Positions 51,617 through 59,728 of a DNA stretch of 64,000 nt are shown here, in pieces. Made by a program: the position numbers and the translations under genes. The notes beneath the pieces are model-generated. The model was given only the letters and a program-made list of their open reading frames with translations. It was not told the origin of the DNA and ran no database searches. Origin of the DNA: Mariluticola halotolerans (GTDB lineage: Bacteria > Pseudomonadota > Alphaproteobacteria > Rhizobiales > Devosiaceae); the NCBI RefSeq assembly GCF_021611515.1, contig NZ_CP090960.1:1302001-1366000 (forward strand). The letters are read 5' to 3'. Each line of letters begins with the position of its first letter. Position 1 is the stretch's first letter.

Positions 51617-52068
51617 TGGTTCCTCGGTGGACCGCTCCCGGTCCCATTGGGTTTAGGGCGTCCGGCACTTTATGCGCCGGTCAGTGAACATGCGAAGCTT
51701 TAGTATGACCCAATTATGGTTTGAATTCGATTAAACCGATTGGCTTGGGTGGCGCTGGGTGTCAGGAAATAAGGGATGTAGCCCCAGGGGCTCGTGCGGC
51801 TTTGGTGGCCGCGGCCCTTGCAAACGCACTTGCGGCGCCCAACATCGGCAAAAAGACACAAACGGCGCGCAAGAACCGCGCCGGGACAAAATCAGCTTTG
51901 TGAAACCATTGGGCTTTCACAGGCGTTTGCATCTCTCTCTTGCCCTTGTGGTGAAGGATTGTGTAAAGAAATTGTGTCGGAGAGGTCTTATTAATTGCAC
52001 GCTTGGCCATTGTAAATGGCTGGTGATGCTGCAACCTCGCCGATCAAACGTTATTAGTGAGGGTGTAC
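51617..52068. other. Divergent intergenic region, possible small ORF on the minus strand
   Basis: A 452-nt region between the aminotransferase and glycosyltransferase genes. Apart from the possible small ORF at 51762-51932, no gene is seen. The GAGG at 52059-52062 serves the glycosyltransferase. No clear operator was found. Confidence 0.4.
51762..51932 (-). CDS. Possible small secreted or membrane peptide (56 residues)
   Basis: A 56-codon frame from an ATG at 51932 with AGAGAGAG directly upstream. The product begins MQTPVKAQWFHKADFVPARF and continues with a hydrophobic stretch (LRAVCVFLPMLGAASAFA) that looks like a signal peptide or a single membrane span, then a short basic Ala-rich tail. 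The frame is open further upstream. No family is recognised and the ribosome-binding site is not strong, so this may be a chance frame. Confidence 0.25.
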   Translation of the reverse strand: MQTPVKAQWFHKADFVPARFLRAVCVFLPMLGAASAFARAAATKAARAPGATSLIS

Positions 52069-53385
52069 ATGCATAAGCGCATTGCGATAGCCACCATCGG
52101 TACGCAAGGTGATGTGCAACCATATCTTTCGCTGGCGATTGCGCTCAAAGAGCGCGGATATTCGGTCGTACTGGGCACCAATGCCGACTTTGAGGATTTG
52201 ATCACCAGCTACGGGATCGAATTCTACAGTCTTGGCACGCATATCCAGAAATTCCTGCAGCAATCGCGATTCGAAAACGCGATGAGCCAGAACATGCTGG
52301 TGAATGTGCCGGCCCTTTTGCGCGACGGGCAGAAGATCGTTGAGACGGCGGGGCGGCATGCCTGGCAGATGGCGCAGGGCGCCGACGCGATCATCATCAA
52401 CATGAATACCAGTTTCGGCATCGATATTGCCGAGGCGCTTCATATCCCCGCGATCATGTCGGCCTTGCAGCCGCTCAGCATGACCAAGGAATTCCCGATC
52501 TGCGCCTATGAATGGCCAGATCTTGGCCCCGCCTTCAACCAGCTTTCCTATGCCTCGATGAGCATTCAGCAGGCCTATTATGACTTTCCGCGCAATCGCT
52601 TGCGGCGGGAGCTGATGGGGCTGAAACCGCGCAAAAAGGGCGGATTTTTCAAGGATAACAACGGCAATAACCTGACGACGCTTTATCCGTTCTCGACGCT
52701 TGTGTCGCCGCGCCCGCGCGATTGGCCGAAAACAGCGATTGTGACAGGCTATTGGCCATTGGCGGACAGTTCAGGCTGGGAGCCCTCGGAACGGTTCAAG
52801 ACATTTCTCGCCGCCGGGCCGAAGCCTGTTTATATCGGGTTTGGATCGATGCCGTTCGGCGCTGAGCGCAATACGCAAATCCTCAAGGAAGCCGTGACCA
52901 AATGGGGCGGTCGGGCCGTGGTGGCGCGGGGCTGGGGCGGGATCAACCCCGACCATCTGCCCGACAGCATTTATGCCATTGGCAAGGCGCCGCATGACAA
53001 ATTGTTCGAGCATGTGGCCGGTGTGGTGCATCATGGCGGCGCGGGCACGACGGCTGCGGGTCTTTATGCCGGGCGCCCCACCTTTGTGGTGCCGCAGACA
53101 TTTGATCAGCCTTATTGGGGGCGGCGGGTGCGTGAGCTTGGCTGCGGGCCAAGCCCGGTGCGTTTGCGCAAGCTGACACCTGATGTGCTGGCCGAATCGC
53201 TGCACAAGCTGACGACGCGGCGCAATTATGCGGAAAATGCCCAGAACCTGGCCGAGGCGCTGAAAGCAGAAGACGGCCAGGGCCGGGCGATCAAGCATAT
53301 TGAACGGGTCATTGCCAATTATCGCGGCAAGGATCAGGTCAAACCGGCTCGAACCGTGCCCATTATTGCCAAAGCGTTGCGGTAG
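52069..53385 (+). CDS. Glycosyltransferase family 1 (UGT/YjiC type)
   Basis: A 438-residue GT-B-fold glycosyltransferase of the MGT/UGT type that glycosylates small molecules or sterol-like and lipid acceptors. The N-terminus KRIAIATIGTQGDVQPYLSLAI is the typical acceptor domain start with the catalytic His replaced region GTQGDVQP. The C-terminal donor-binding domain contains GFGSMPFG, AIGKAPHDKLFEHVAGVVHH and GGAGTTAAGLYAGRPTFVVP, the sugar-nucleotide signature. Start at 52069 with GAGG 6 nt upstream. It is convergent with, and overlaps by 23 nt, the RibD/DHFR-like gene. Acceptor unknown. Confidence 0.88.
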   Translation: MHKRIAIATIGTQGDVQPYLSLAIALKERGYSVVLGTNADFEDLITSYGIEFYSLGTHIQKFLQQSRFENAMSQNMLVNVPALLRDGQKIVETAGRHAWQMAQGADAIIINMNTSFGIDIAEALHIPAIMSALQPLSMTKEFPICAYEWPDLGPAFNQLSYASMSIQQAYYDFPRNRLRRELMGLKPRKKGGFFKDNNGNNLTTLYPFSTLVSPRPRDWPKTAIVTGYWPLADSSGWEPSERFKTFLAAGPKPVYIGFGSMPFGAERNTQILKEAVTKWGGRAVVARGWGGINPDHLPDSIYAIGKAPHDKLFEHVAGVVHHGGAGTTAAGLYAGRPTFVVPQTFDQPYWGRRVRELGCGPSPVRLRKLTPDVLAESLHKLTTRRNYAENAQNLAEALKAEDGQGRAIKHIERVIANYRGKDQVKPARTVPIIAKALR

Positions 53386-53926
53386 CCTCACCTTCGGCCA
53401 CCAATGGCCTGACATGGGCAGGCACCAGGCCTGAGCGCGCCAGCACCTGCCGTGGGTGCCCGTCCGAGAAACAGGCGGTCCCGCCGGGCAAAACTAGATT
53501 GTGCACTTCAGACAAGAGGAACGTGGTGAAGGCCGGGGCGAAATAGTCGAACACCCCCTGCCCGCCGGTAATGGCGATGTCACCGCCTCTGATCTGCAGT
53601 GCATCCAAAAGGCTGGCGAACGGCATGCCAGCGGGGTTCCACAGATGGGCCAGCGGATCATCAGGGTCTTTTGCCAGGGATTGCACCGCACCCGTGAGCA
53701 CCAGCCGTGGACGACCGGGATTGGGATGGCGGGCGTGGCCTTTGCGTCCAAGAATAACCAGAACACTTTTATCAAGTGCGGCCTGAAACGCCTGCCAGTC
53801 TGCATCCACCCGCAAGCCGTCGGGCATGCTGCCATCGGCCAGGGCGATCATGCCATCGGCAGAAACTATGGCATGACCGGTGAGCGTGAAGGCACTGCTG
53901 AGCGGCGTGGCGCGCAATAAAGTCAT
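53363..53926 (-). CDS. RibD C-terminal/DHFR-like reductase
   Basis: A 187-residue protein resembling the RibD C-terminal reductase/dihydrofolate-reductase-like fold. Visible features are HAIVSADGMIALADGSMPDGLRV near the N-terminus, SVLVILGRKGHARHPNP, the GGQGVFDYF segment (NADPH-binding GG) and FLLSEVHNLVLPGG. The start at 53926 has GGAAGA upstream. No complete riboflavin gene set is near, so it may reduce another pteridine-like or aldehyde substrate. The stop overlaps the convergent glycosyltransferase gene by 23 nt. The family match is moderate, read from pattern only. Confidence 0.7.
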   Translation of the reverse strand: MTLLRATPLSSAFTLTGHAIVSADGMIALADGSMPDGLRVDADWQAFQAALDKSVLVILGRKGHARHPNPGRPRLVLTGAVQSLAKDPDDPLAHLWNPAGMPFASLLDALQIRGGDIAITGGQGVFDYFAPAFTTFLLSEVHNLVLPGGTACFSDGHPRQVLARSGLVPAHVRPLVAEGEATATLWQ

Positions 53927-54016
53927 GGATGGTCTTCCAGGATATCCCGACAAAGCAAAAGGGGCCGGTTGCCCGGCCCCTTGAACAGATTATGCTGCAA
54001 TCCAGCCCGGCGCGAA

Positions 54017-54502
54017 TTAGCGCTTCGAGAACTGGAAGGACTTGCGGGCCTTTGCGCGACCGTACTTTTTACGCTCGACAACACGGCTGTCGCGGGTGAG
54101 GAACCCACCCTTCTTGAGGACACTGCGCAGCGCCGGCTCAAAAGCCACCAGGGCTTTGGAAATGCCGTGACGCACAGCGCCAGCCTGACCGGACAGACCG
54201 CCACCGGAGACCGTTGCGACGATGTCGTACTGGTCTTTACGGTCGGCAGCGATGATCGGCTGCTGAAGGATCAGCTGAAGCACCGGGCGGGCGAAGTATT
54301 TCGGGAAATCCTTGCCGTTGACGGTGACTTTGCCTGCACCCGGCTTGATCCAGACGCGGGCAACCGCGTCCTTGCGCTTGCCAGTTGCATAAGCACGGCC
54401 CTGCGCATCAAGCTTTTGAACATAAACCGGTGCGGTTTCTGCTTCGGTCTCGAGAACGGCGCTTTCGCCGAGATCTTCAAGGGAATTGAGTGTCTCAGCC
54501 AT
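54017..54502 (-). CDS. rpsI: 30S ribosomal protein S9
   Basis: A 161-residue S9 protein of the small ribosomal subunit. The C-terminal S9 core starts at about residue 35 with [19 protein letters not shown] and ends in the typical [25 protein letters not shown], whose last Lys-Arg reaches the P-site tRNA. The acidic N-terminal extension of about 30 residues is usual in Hyphomicrobiales. The ATG follows the rplM stop with one base between, so the pair is translated as a unit. Confidence 0.96.
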   Translation of the reverse strand: MAETLNSLEDLGESAVLETEAETAPVYVQKLDAQGRAYATGKRKDAVARVWIKPGAGKVTVNGKDFPKYFARPVLQLILQQPIIAADRKDQYDIVATVSGGGLSGQAGAVRHGISKALVAFEPALRSVLKKGGFLTRDSRVVERKKYGRAKARKSFQFSKR

Positions 54503-54503
54503 A

Positions 54504-54968
54504 TTACTTCACCCGGACATTCTTGGAGTTCATGGATGCGACATCCAGCACGGTCGGCTGCTGGGCTTCATGCGGGTGCTCGGTACCGGCATAAACGCGC
54601 AAATTCTTGAGCTGCGCGCGGGTCAGCGGACCGCCCGGCAACATGCGGCGCACGGCGTTTTCAACAACGCGCTCAGGGAACCGGCCCTCAAGGATCTGGC
54701 GCTGGGTCCGGTCCTTGATGCCACCGGGGTAACCGGTGTGCCAGTAAAAGCGACGCTGGTCGAGCTTGCGACCGGTCAGCTTGATCTTGTCGGCATTGAT
54801 GACAATAACATTGTCGCCCATGTCCATATGCGGGGTGAAGGTAGGCAGGTGCTTGCCGCGCAGGCGCGTCGCGATGACGGATGCCAGGCGGCCAACAACC
54901 AGACCTTCAGCGTCGATCAAGATCCATTTCTTCTCGATCTCGCTCGGTTTGGCCGAGTACGTCTTCAT
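54504..54968 (-). CDS. rplM: 50S ribosomal protein L13
   Basis: A 154-residue L13 protein of the large ribosomal subunit. Diagnostic segments are [59 protein letters not shown] and [21 protein letters not shown]. It heads the rplM-rpsI operon. The 173-nt upstream region has no obvious L13 leader structure that I can define; transcription probably starts there, on the minus strand, opposite the ctaA gene side. Confidence 0.96.
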   Translation of the reverse strand: MKTYSAKPSEIEKKWILIDAEGLVVGRLASVIATRLRGKHLPTFTPHMDMGDNVIVINADKIKLTGRKLDQRRFYWHTGYPGGIKDRTQRQILEGRFPERVVENAVRRMLPGGPLTRAQLKNLRVYAGTEHPHEAQQPTVLDVASMNSKNVRVK

Positions 54969-55141
54969 AGTCTAAATCCTTAGGCTTTTCACCAAACAGC
55001 CCTGCCCGCTTTCGAACAGACAGGACCCATTGCCACCAGGCCAATAGCCGGTTTCGGCGTGGTGATATAGAGAAGCGCAAAACCCGTCAAGCAGAAAGAT
55101 AAAGCTCATGTATTTCAATAACTTAGGTTTGCGGTATTATA

Positions 55142-56194
55142 TTACCGCGAGAGTCGCGCCATATCAGCACTATAGGCGGTGACGGCACCGATCAGCATGA
55201 AAGCCAGCACCTGATGGCCGATAGCCAGCGAAATGGGCACGACGGCCAGCAGCGTGGCAATACCCAGCGCGATTTGCAGTCCAACCAACAAGGCAATGCG
55301 CGGCATCCAGCCGTTTACCCCAGCAAAACCGGGGTTTTTGCGACCAAACCAAAAAAGCGCAAAGGCATAGGCGGCGATAAAATAGGCAATCATGCGGTGG
55401 TTGAACTGGACCGTCATGGCGTTCTCGAACAGGTTTTTCCAACCCGGCTGCATGATACCGAGGCCATTGGGAATGAAGCGGCCATCCATGAGCGGCCAGG
55501 TATTATGGGCCAGTCCTGCATCAAGCCCGGCAACAAAGGCCCCGGCGATCAATTGGAGATAGAGCACGGTGCCAAGCCCGGCAACGGCCCAGCGCCAGCC
55601 CATGGGCATGTCCACACGCTTCCCGGCGCGCGGGGGAACCAGGCTGCGCGCCACCCAGATCAGGGCGACAAACAGCAAGCAGGCCGCCCCCAGATGTGCC
55701 GCCAGACGATATTGGGAGACATCGGTGCGCACGCTGAGGCCTGAAGAGACCATCCACCAGCCCAGAAAGCCCTGAAACCCGCCCAGAATGAAGAGAATGG
55801 CGAGAGACGGCACAAGCGATCGTGGCAGGCGCTTTTGCACCAGAAACACCACGAACGGCACGAAGAAGGCCAGCCCGATGACGCGGCCAAGGAAACGGTG
55901 TCCCCATTCCCACCAGAAGATGAGCTTGAAATCTTCAAGGCTCATCCAGTGATGCTGACTGATATATTGGGGAATCTGCTTATAGGCGTCGAATTCCGCC
56001 TGCCAGTCGGCAAGGGAAAGCGGGGGAATGGTGCCCGAAAGGGGCTTCCAGCTGACAATGGAGAGCCCGGATTCGGTCAACCGGGTCATGCCGCCAACGG
56101 CCACCATCAGCAAAACCAGTGCAGCGACGGCATAAATCCAGATACGTACTGGACGCATGTGATCGTCGGTCGCATTGATCTGACGGGCTGTCAT
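55142..56194 (-). CDS. ctaA: Heme A synthase (COX15/CtaA, type 2)
   Basis: A 350-residue membrane protein that oxidises heme O to heme A for cytochrome oxidase. About eight hydrophobic spans are visible. The family motifs are VGGMTRLTESGLSIVSWKPL, WEWGHRFLGRVIGLAFF with a heme-ligand His, VSSGLSVRTDVSQYRLAAHLG with the second His, and the later FNHRMIAYF and GHQVLAFM His residues of the second heme site. The start at 56194 fits a short hydrophilic N-terminus; the frame to 56272 is open but unsupported. It diverges from the DUF2842 gene, the normal alphaproteobacterial arrangement. Confidence 0.93.
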   Translation of the reverse strand: MTARQINATDDHMRPVRIWIYAVAALVLLMVAVGGMTRLTESGLSIVSWKPLSGTIPPLSLADWQAEFDAYKQIPQYISQHHWMSLEDFKLIFWWEWGHRFLGRVIGLAFFVPFVVFLVQKRLPRSLVPSLAILFILGGFQGFLGWWMVSSGLSVRTDVSQYRLAAHLGAACLLFVALIWVARSLVPPRAGKRVDMPMGWRWAVAGLGTVLYLQLIAGAFVAGLDAGLAHNTWPLMDGRFIPNGLGIMQPGWKNLFENAMTVQFNHRMIAYFIAAYAFALFWFGRKNPGFAGVNGWMPRIALLVGLQIALGIATLLAVVPISLAIGHQVLAFMLIGAVTAYSADMARLSR

Positions 56195-56292
56195 GGCTCT
56201 TATTCCGGTTTCTGATTTGTCATTCCGGAACCGAGTGGTAATGGGGTGCCAGTGACAAGGCAACTGCCGCATTGACGCAGCAAACGGGGATC

Positions 56293-56520
56293 ATGATGAC
56301 ACAGAGCCAACGCAAACTCGCCGGCGCGTTCATTTTGCCCGGCTCAATCATCGTCTATGCGATATTGGCGGTACTGATCTATGATTATGTGCTCGATGCG
56401 CTGCCCACATGGGCATTGCTTGTCTATTTTGCCGTTGCGGGGATGGGATGGACCCTGCCCGCAATGGCGATCATCAGATGGATGGCACGGCCCGATGCGA
56501 ACATGACCGACCGGAGCTAG
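56293..56520 (+). CDS. DUF2842-family membrane protein
   Basis: A 75-residue protein with two predicted membrane spans (LAGAFILPGSIIVYAILAVLI and LPTWALLVYFAVAGMGWTLP). The pattern, ending with AMAIIRWMARPD, is that of DUF2842, found in Alphaproteobacteria and commonly encoded beside ctaA. Start chosen at 56293 with GGGG upstream; Met at 56296 is an alternative. Its position suggests a link to cytochrome oxidase assembly, which is an inference from synteny. Confidence 0.82.
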   Translation: MMTQSQRKLAGAFILPGSIIVYAILAVLIYDYVLDALPTWALLVYFAVAGMGWTLPAMAIIRWMARPDANMTDRS

Positions 56521-56551
56521 GCCCGGTCGCGCTGTCTGGTGACCCGGCGCT

Positions 56552-58522
56552 TCAGGCGCGCTGCTTGCGGGCGGCGGGACGTGTCATTTCAATGGATTTG
56601 AGCAAGGTTGCCGCAACATCGGCAAGCCGCATCGGGCGGCCATAATGGAAGCCCTGAACCAGGTCACAATCGAGTGACCGCAGCACTTCCGCCTGCACTT
56701 CTGTTTCCACCCCTTCCGCGGTGATCTTGAGATCAAGCACCTTGCCGAGCGCGACAATGGTCGAGAGAATTTCGCGCGACTTGGAGCCGACCTCGGCCAA
56801 GTCTGACATAAAGGTCTTGTCGACCTTGAGCTTGTCGAACGGAAACAACCACAGATAGCTAAGACTCGAATAGCCCGTGCCAAAATCATCGAGCGCAATG
56901 GAAACACCCATTTTCTTTAGCTTGCGCAATTCTTTGAGAATCTTGTCGGTATCGGCAATCAACAGGCTTTCGGTGACCTCAAGCTCCAACCGGCGCGCAT
57001 CCATGCCGGTCTTTTTGAGGGTATCCCGCACCAGTTCGGGCATATCATGACTGTTGAACTGTGCCGGTGACAGGTTGACGGACACCACAAGATGCTCTGG
57101 CCATTCGCTGGCCGTACGACAGGATTCCTGCAATACCCAAGCACCAATTTCCCCGATCAGGCCGATATCCTCGGCAACCGGAATGAACAAATCCGGTGAA
57201 ATCGGCATGCCCTCTTTATCGCTAAGACGCAACAGGGCCTCGAACCCGCGCAGGTCACCGGTGCTGATCTCGTAGAAGGGCTGAAAATTGAGCTCGAAGC
57301 CATCAGTGCTCAGGGCATGGCGCAAACGCTGTTCAATATCCTGACGGGCCTGGCGCTCGACTTCCATTGCCATATCAAACGCAACAGAACGCCCCCGCCC
57401 CTGGGCCTTGGCTTCTGACAGCGCGATATCGGCGGCGCGGAACAGCTCGCTGGCGGTCTTGCCATCAGCGGGCGAACGGGCATGGCCGAGCGAGGCTCCA
57501 ATCTGGATTTCATCATCCCCAATACGGAATGGCTTGGACATGGCGCGCACCACATCCTTTGCGAGGCTGTCGACCGCGTCGTCGGTATTGCGAAAATGGG
57601 GCTGACAGATCGCGAACTCATCACCCCCCAAACGCGCGAGGCGCTCCCTGATACCGAACAGCTTGTGCAACCGGTCCGATGCCATTTTCAGCAAGGCGTC
57701 CCCAACCGCGTGCCCCCTTGTGTCATTGACAATCTGAAACCTGTCGAGGTCAATGAGGTGCACGGCCACCGACATGCCCCTTTCGCTGGCTGCGCCCAGT
57801 TCACGCTCCAGCACGCGGCTGAAGGCCGCCCGGTTTAATGTACCGGTCAATTCATCGTATTCTTCGTTGCGGTGCAGCCGGCCGGCCAGGAATTCAAGTT
57901 GTCCGGACCGCCGAAGATAGAGAATGCCGGGCAACAGAAAGGCCACAAAAACAAGGCCCAGGATTTGCGCGAGCACCTGAAAAAGTATGGTGCTGAGAGC
58001 GGCCCATTGTGCACTCGTGTCGACAGCGACTTCGAGCACCCCGATTGTCCGGTTTCTATAGTCCAGCGGGATCATGGCCACCGACAGGCGCACGGTCTCT
58101 TCAGCCTGAGCAAATTCCCGCAAATGGAAGACGTTTTGGTTTTCGGCCAAAACGCTGGATGCTTCGGCATCAATCTCAGCCACATCCAAAGGCTTGGTTA
58201 TTGGCGAATAATCGCGTGAATCCCACCGCAAACGACCGGAATTGTCAAAAATCCTGTAGTGATGAATTGAGCCAGGCACATGACGGCGCAATGTCGCCTG
58301 CGTGCCCAGATCAAGGCTGGCACGACCGAGAACAACGTCCTCGATGGCCGGCGCAACCCGCACAATATTCTCGGACCAAAGGCGCGCTTTGCTTTCCGTA
58401 TTGACCCGTAAAATCTGCGTCATTGCAGTGTTGCAGACGAAATATGCCCCGACCGTGACAACACACACTGATAGAAAAAGTGGTATTAGCCCCGGAAGTT
58501 CCTTAGTGGACCTTGCCGACAT
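56552..58522 (-). CDS. Membrane GGDEF-EAL signalling protein
   Basis: A 656-residue cyclic-di-GMP protein. Two membrane spans (about 11-33 and 186-205) enclose a periplasmic sensor of roughly 150 residues. The GGDEF domain has RLGGDEFAI (GGDEF at 299-303), which could be an active diguanylate cyclase; the RxxD inhibitory site is absent (RERL precedes). The EAL domain has EALLRL (428-433), VSVNLSPAQF, LEVTES, DDFGTGYSS (545-553), LKVDKTF, AEGVET and LVQGFHYGRP, so all metal and catalytic residues of a phosphodiesterase seem present. Both activities are possible; phosphodiesterase is the safer guess. The gene is 146 nt from the deacetylase gene of the exopolysaccharide locus, whose output c-di-GMP often controls. 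Confidence 0.93.
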   Translation of the reverse strand: MSARSTKELPGLIPLFLSVCVVTVGAYFVCNTAMTQILRVNTESKARLWSENIVRVAPAIEDVVLGRASLDLGTQATLRRHVPGSIHHYRIFDNSGRLRWDSRDYSPITKPLDVAEIDAEASSVLAENQNVFHLREFAQAEETVRLSVAMIPLDYRNRTIGVLEVAVDTSAQWAALSTILFQVLAQILGLVFVAFLLPGILYLRRSGQLEFLAGRLHRNEEYDELTGTLNRAAFSRVLERELGAASERGMSVAVHLIDLDRFQIVNDTRGHAVGDALLKMASDRLHKLFGIRERLARLGGDEFAICQPHFRNTDDAVDSLAKDVVRAMSKPFRIGDDEIQIGASLGHARSPADGKTASELFRAADIALSEAKAQGRGRSVAFDMAMEVERQARQDIEQRLRHALSTDGFELNFQPFYEISTGDLRGFEALLRLSDKEGMPISPDLFIPVAEDIGLIGEIGAWVLQESCRTASEWPEHLVVSVNLSPAQFNSHDMPELVRDTLKKTGMDARRLELEVTESLLIADTDKILKELRKLKKMGVSIALDDFGTGYSSLSYLWLFPFDKLKVDKTFMSDLAEVGSKSREILSTIVALGKVLDLKITAEGVETEVQAEVLRSLDCDLVQGFHYGRPMRLADVAATLLKSIEMTRPAARKQRA

Positions 58523-58668
58523 TTCATTCCTCGCGTCCTCATGACAATATTCAAAAAAGAATAAAGTCAGTTCCCAAGGCTATTGAGCTATATTTATATG
58601 GAAAAAGAATTAATTGAGTAAAATAGGCAGGTTTTCTGGCTTTGGGCGGCAAGCTGGCGCAAATACCG

Positions 58669-59709
58669 CTATCCGCGGGCGCCCATGAGCGAGAAAAGCG
58701 CGCCCGTCAGGAATACATCCACATAACGCGCCTTCTGGTAGTTTCCATTGAGCGAAACGCGCGGCAGGGAATGCAAACTGGTATTGTGGGCGGCATAGAG
58801 CCCACCGGGCCGTGTAGTGACCGCCGAGCGCAGCCCCAGCTCCGCGGCAAGGGTGAACTCGCGCTGGGCGGCCGAACGACTTGCCCCTATCGGGTATGAG
58901 AGGTGGCGCGGCTCGGTGCCGGTTTTTGTTGCGAGCATGCTGATTGAATTGGCAATTTCGCGCCGGGCTTCTGCTTCGGGTAATTTGGCAAGCTCGTAAT
59001 GCCGCACCGTGTGGGCGCCGATGGTACAGAGCGGCTCGCGCACGAACGTGTCGAGCTCTTTCCAGTTCATGATCAGGTGGCGGCATTGCGCGTAAAGATC
59101 ATAGTCATGATCCAGCGCCAGATCGCGGATAAAGGCGACCCGTTCCGGTTCCGGCATGGTGCGCATTTGCCAGTATATGTCTTTGAATACCTGCGTTTTC
59201 TGTTCGAGACTGGCCGTTTCCACGCGCCCGTCCGGGTGACGGGTACCCAGCAGGATCGTATCATTTTTGGCGATGATATCTTCAAGCGCCTGCCACCAGA
59301 TTTCACCTTCGCCATCAATGAACGCCGTGGGCACATAAAGCGTGAAGGGGCAGTCATGCTTTCTGAGCACGGGCAATGCGTGCGTCAGATTATCCCGATA
59401 GGCATCATCAAAGGTCAGGGTAATAAACGGGCGGACGGGTGTGGCTGACGCGACCCGGTTCAAGGCTTCATCAAGCGAGACCAGATCGAAACCAAAGGAT
59501 TTGGCACGGTCGAGAAAAGTATCGAGAAAATCCGGGGTGATTTGCAGGATGCTGTTGGGTGCAAAACGGGCCGGGGTATCGGGCAAAACCCGGTGCAGGG
59601 TGAAGATCAAACCCTTGCAATGATCAAACCGGCGTATGAGGCGCGGGATCCGGGACAAAGACAGAAAGTCAAAGGCCGCGCCTATCGCCCGGTATTTCAG
59701 ATTGTTCAT
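58669..59709 (-). CDS. Polysaccharide deacetylase
   Basis: A 346-residue protein of the polysaccharide deacetylase (NodB-homology, carbohydrate esterase 4) superfamily. FITLTFDDAYRDNLTHALPV contains the catalytic and metal Asp pair, IGAHTVRHYELAKL the His-x-x-x-His metal motif, and ARREIANSISML and LSYPIGASRSA the later motifs. No signal peptide is evident, so it may act in the cytoplasm or at the inner face of the membrane. It is encoded just before the chain-length determinant gene in the same orientation (19-nt gap) and probably deacetylates a subunit or the polymer of the exopolysaccharide. Confidence 0.9.
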   Translation of the reverse strand: MNNLKYRAIGAAFDFLSLSRIPRLIRRFDHCKGLIFTLHRVLPDTPARFAPNSILQITPDFLDTFLDRAKSFGFDLVSLDEALNRVASATPVRPFITLTFDDAYRDNLTHALPVLRKHDCPFTLYVPTAFIDGEGEIWWQALEDIIAKNDTILLGTRHPDGRVETASLEQKTQVFKDIYWQMRTMPEPERVAFIRDLALDHDYDLYAQCRHLIMNWKELDTFVREPLCTIGAHTVRHYELAKLPEAEARREIANSISMLATKTGTEPRHLSYPIGASRSAAQREFTLAAELGLRSAVTTRPGGLYAAHNTSLHSLPRVSLNGNYQKARYVDVFLTGALFSLMGARG

Positions 59710-59728
59710 TGCCGCGATCTACGCTCCG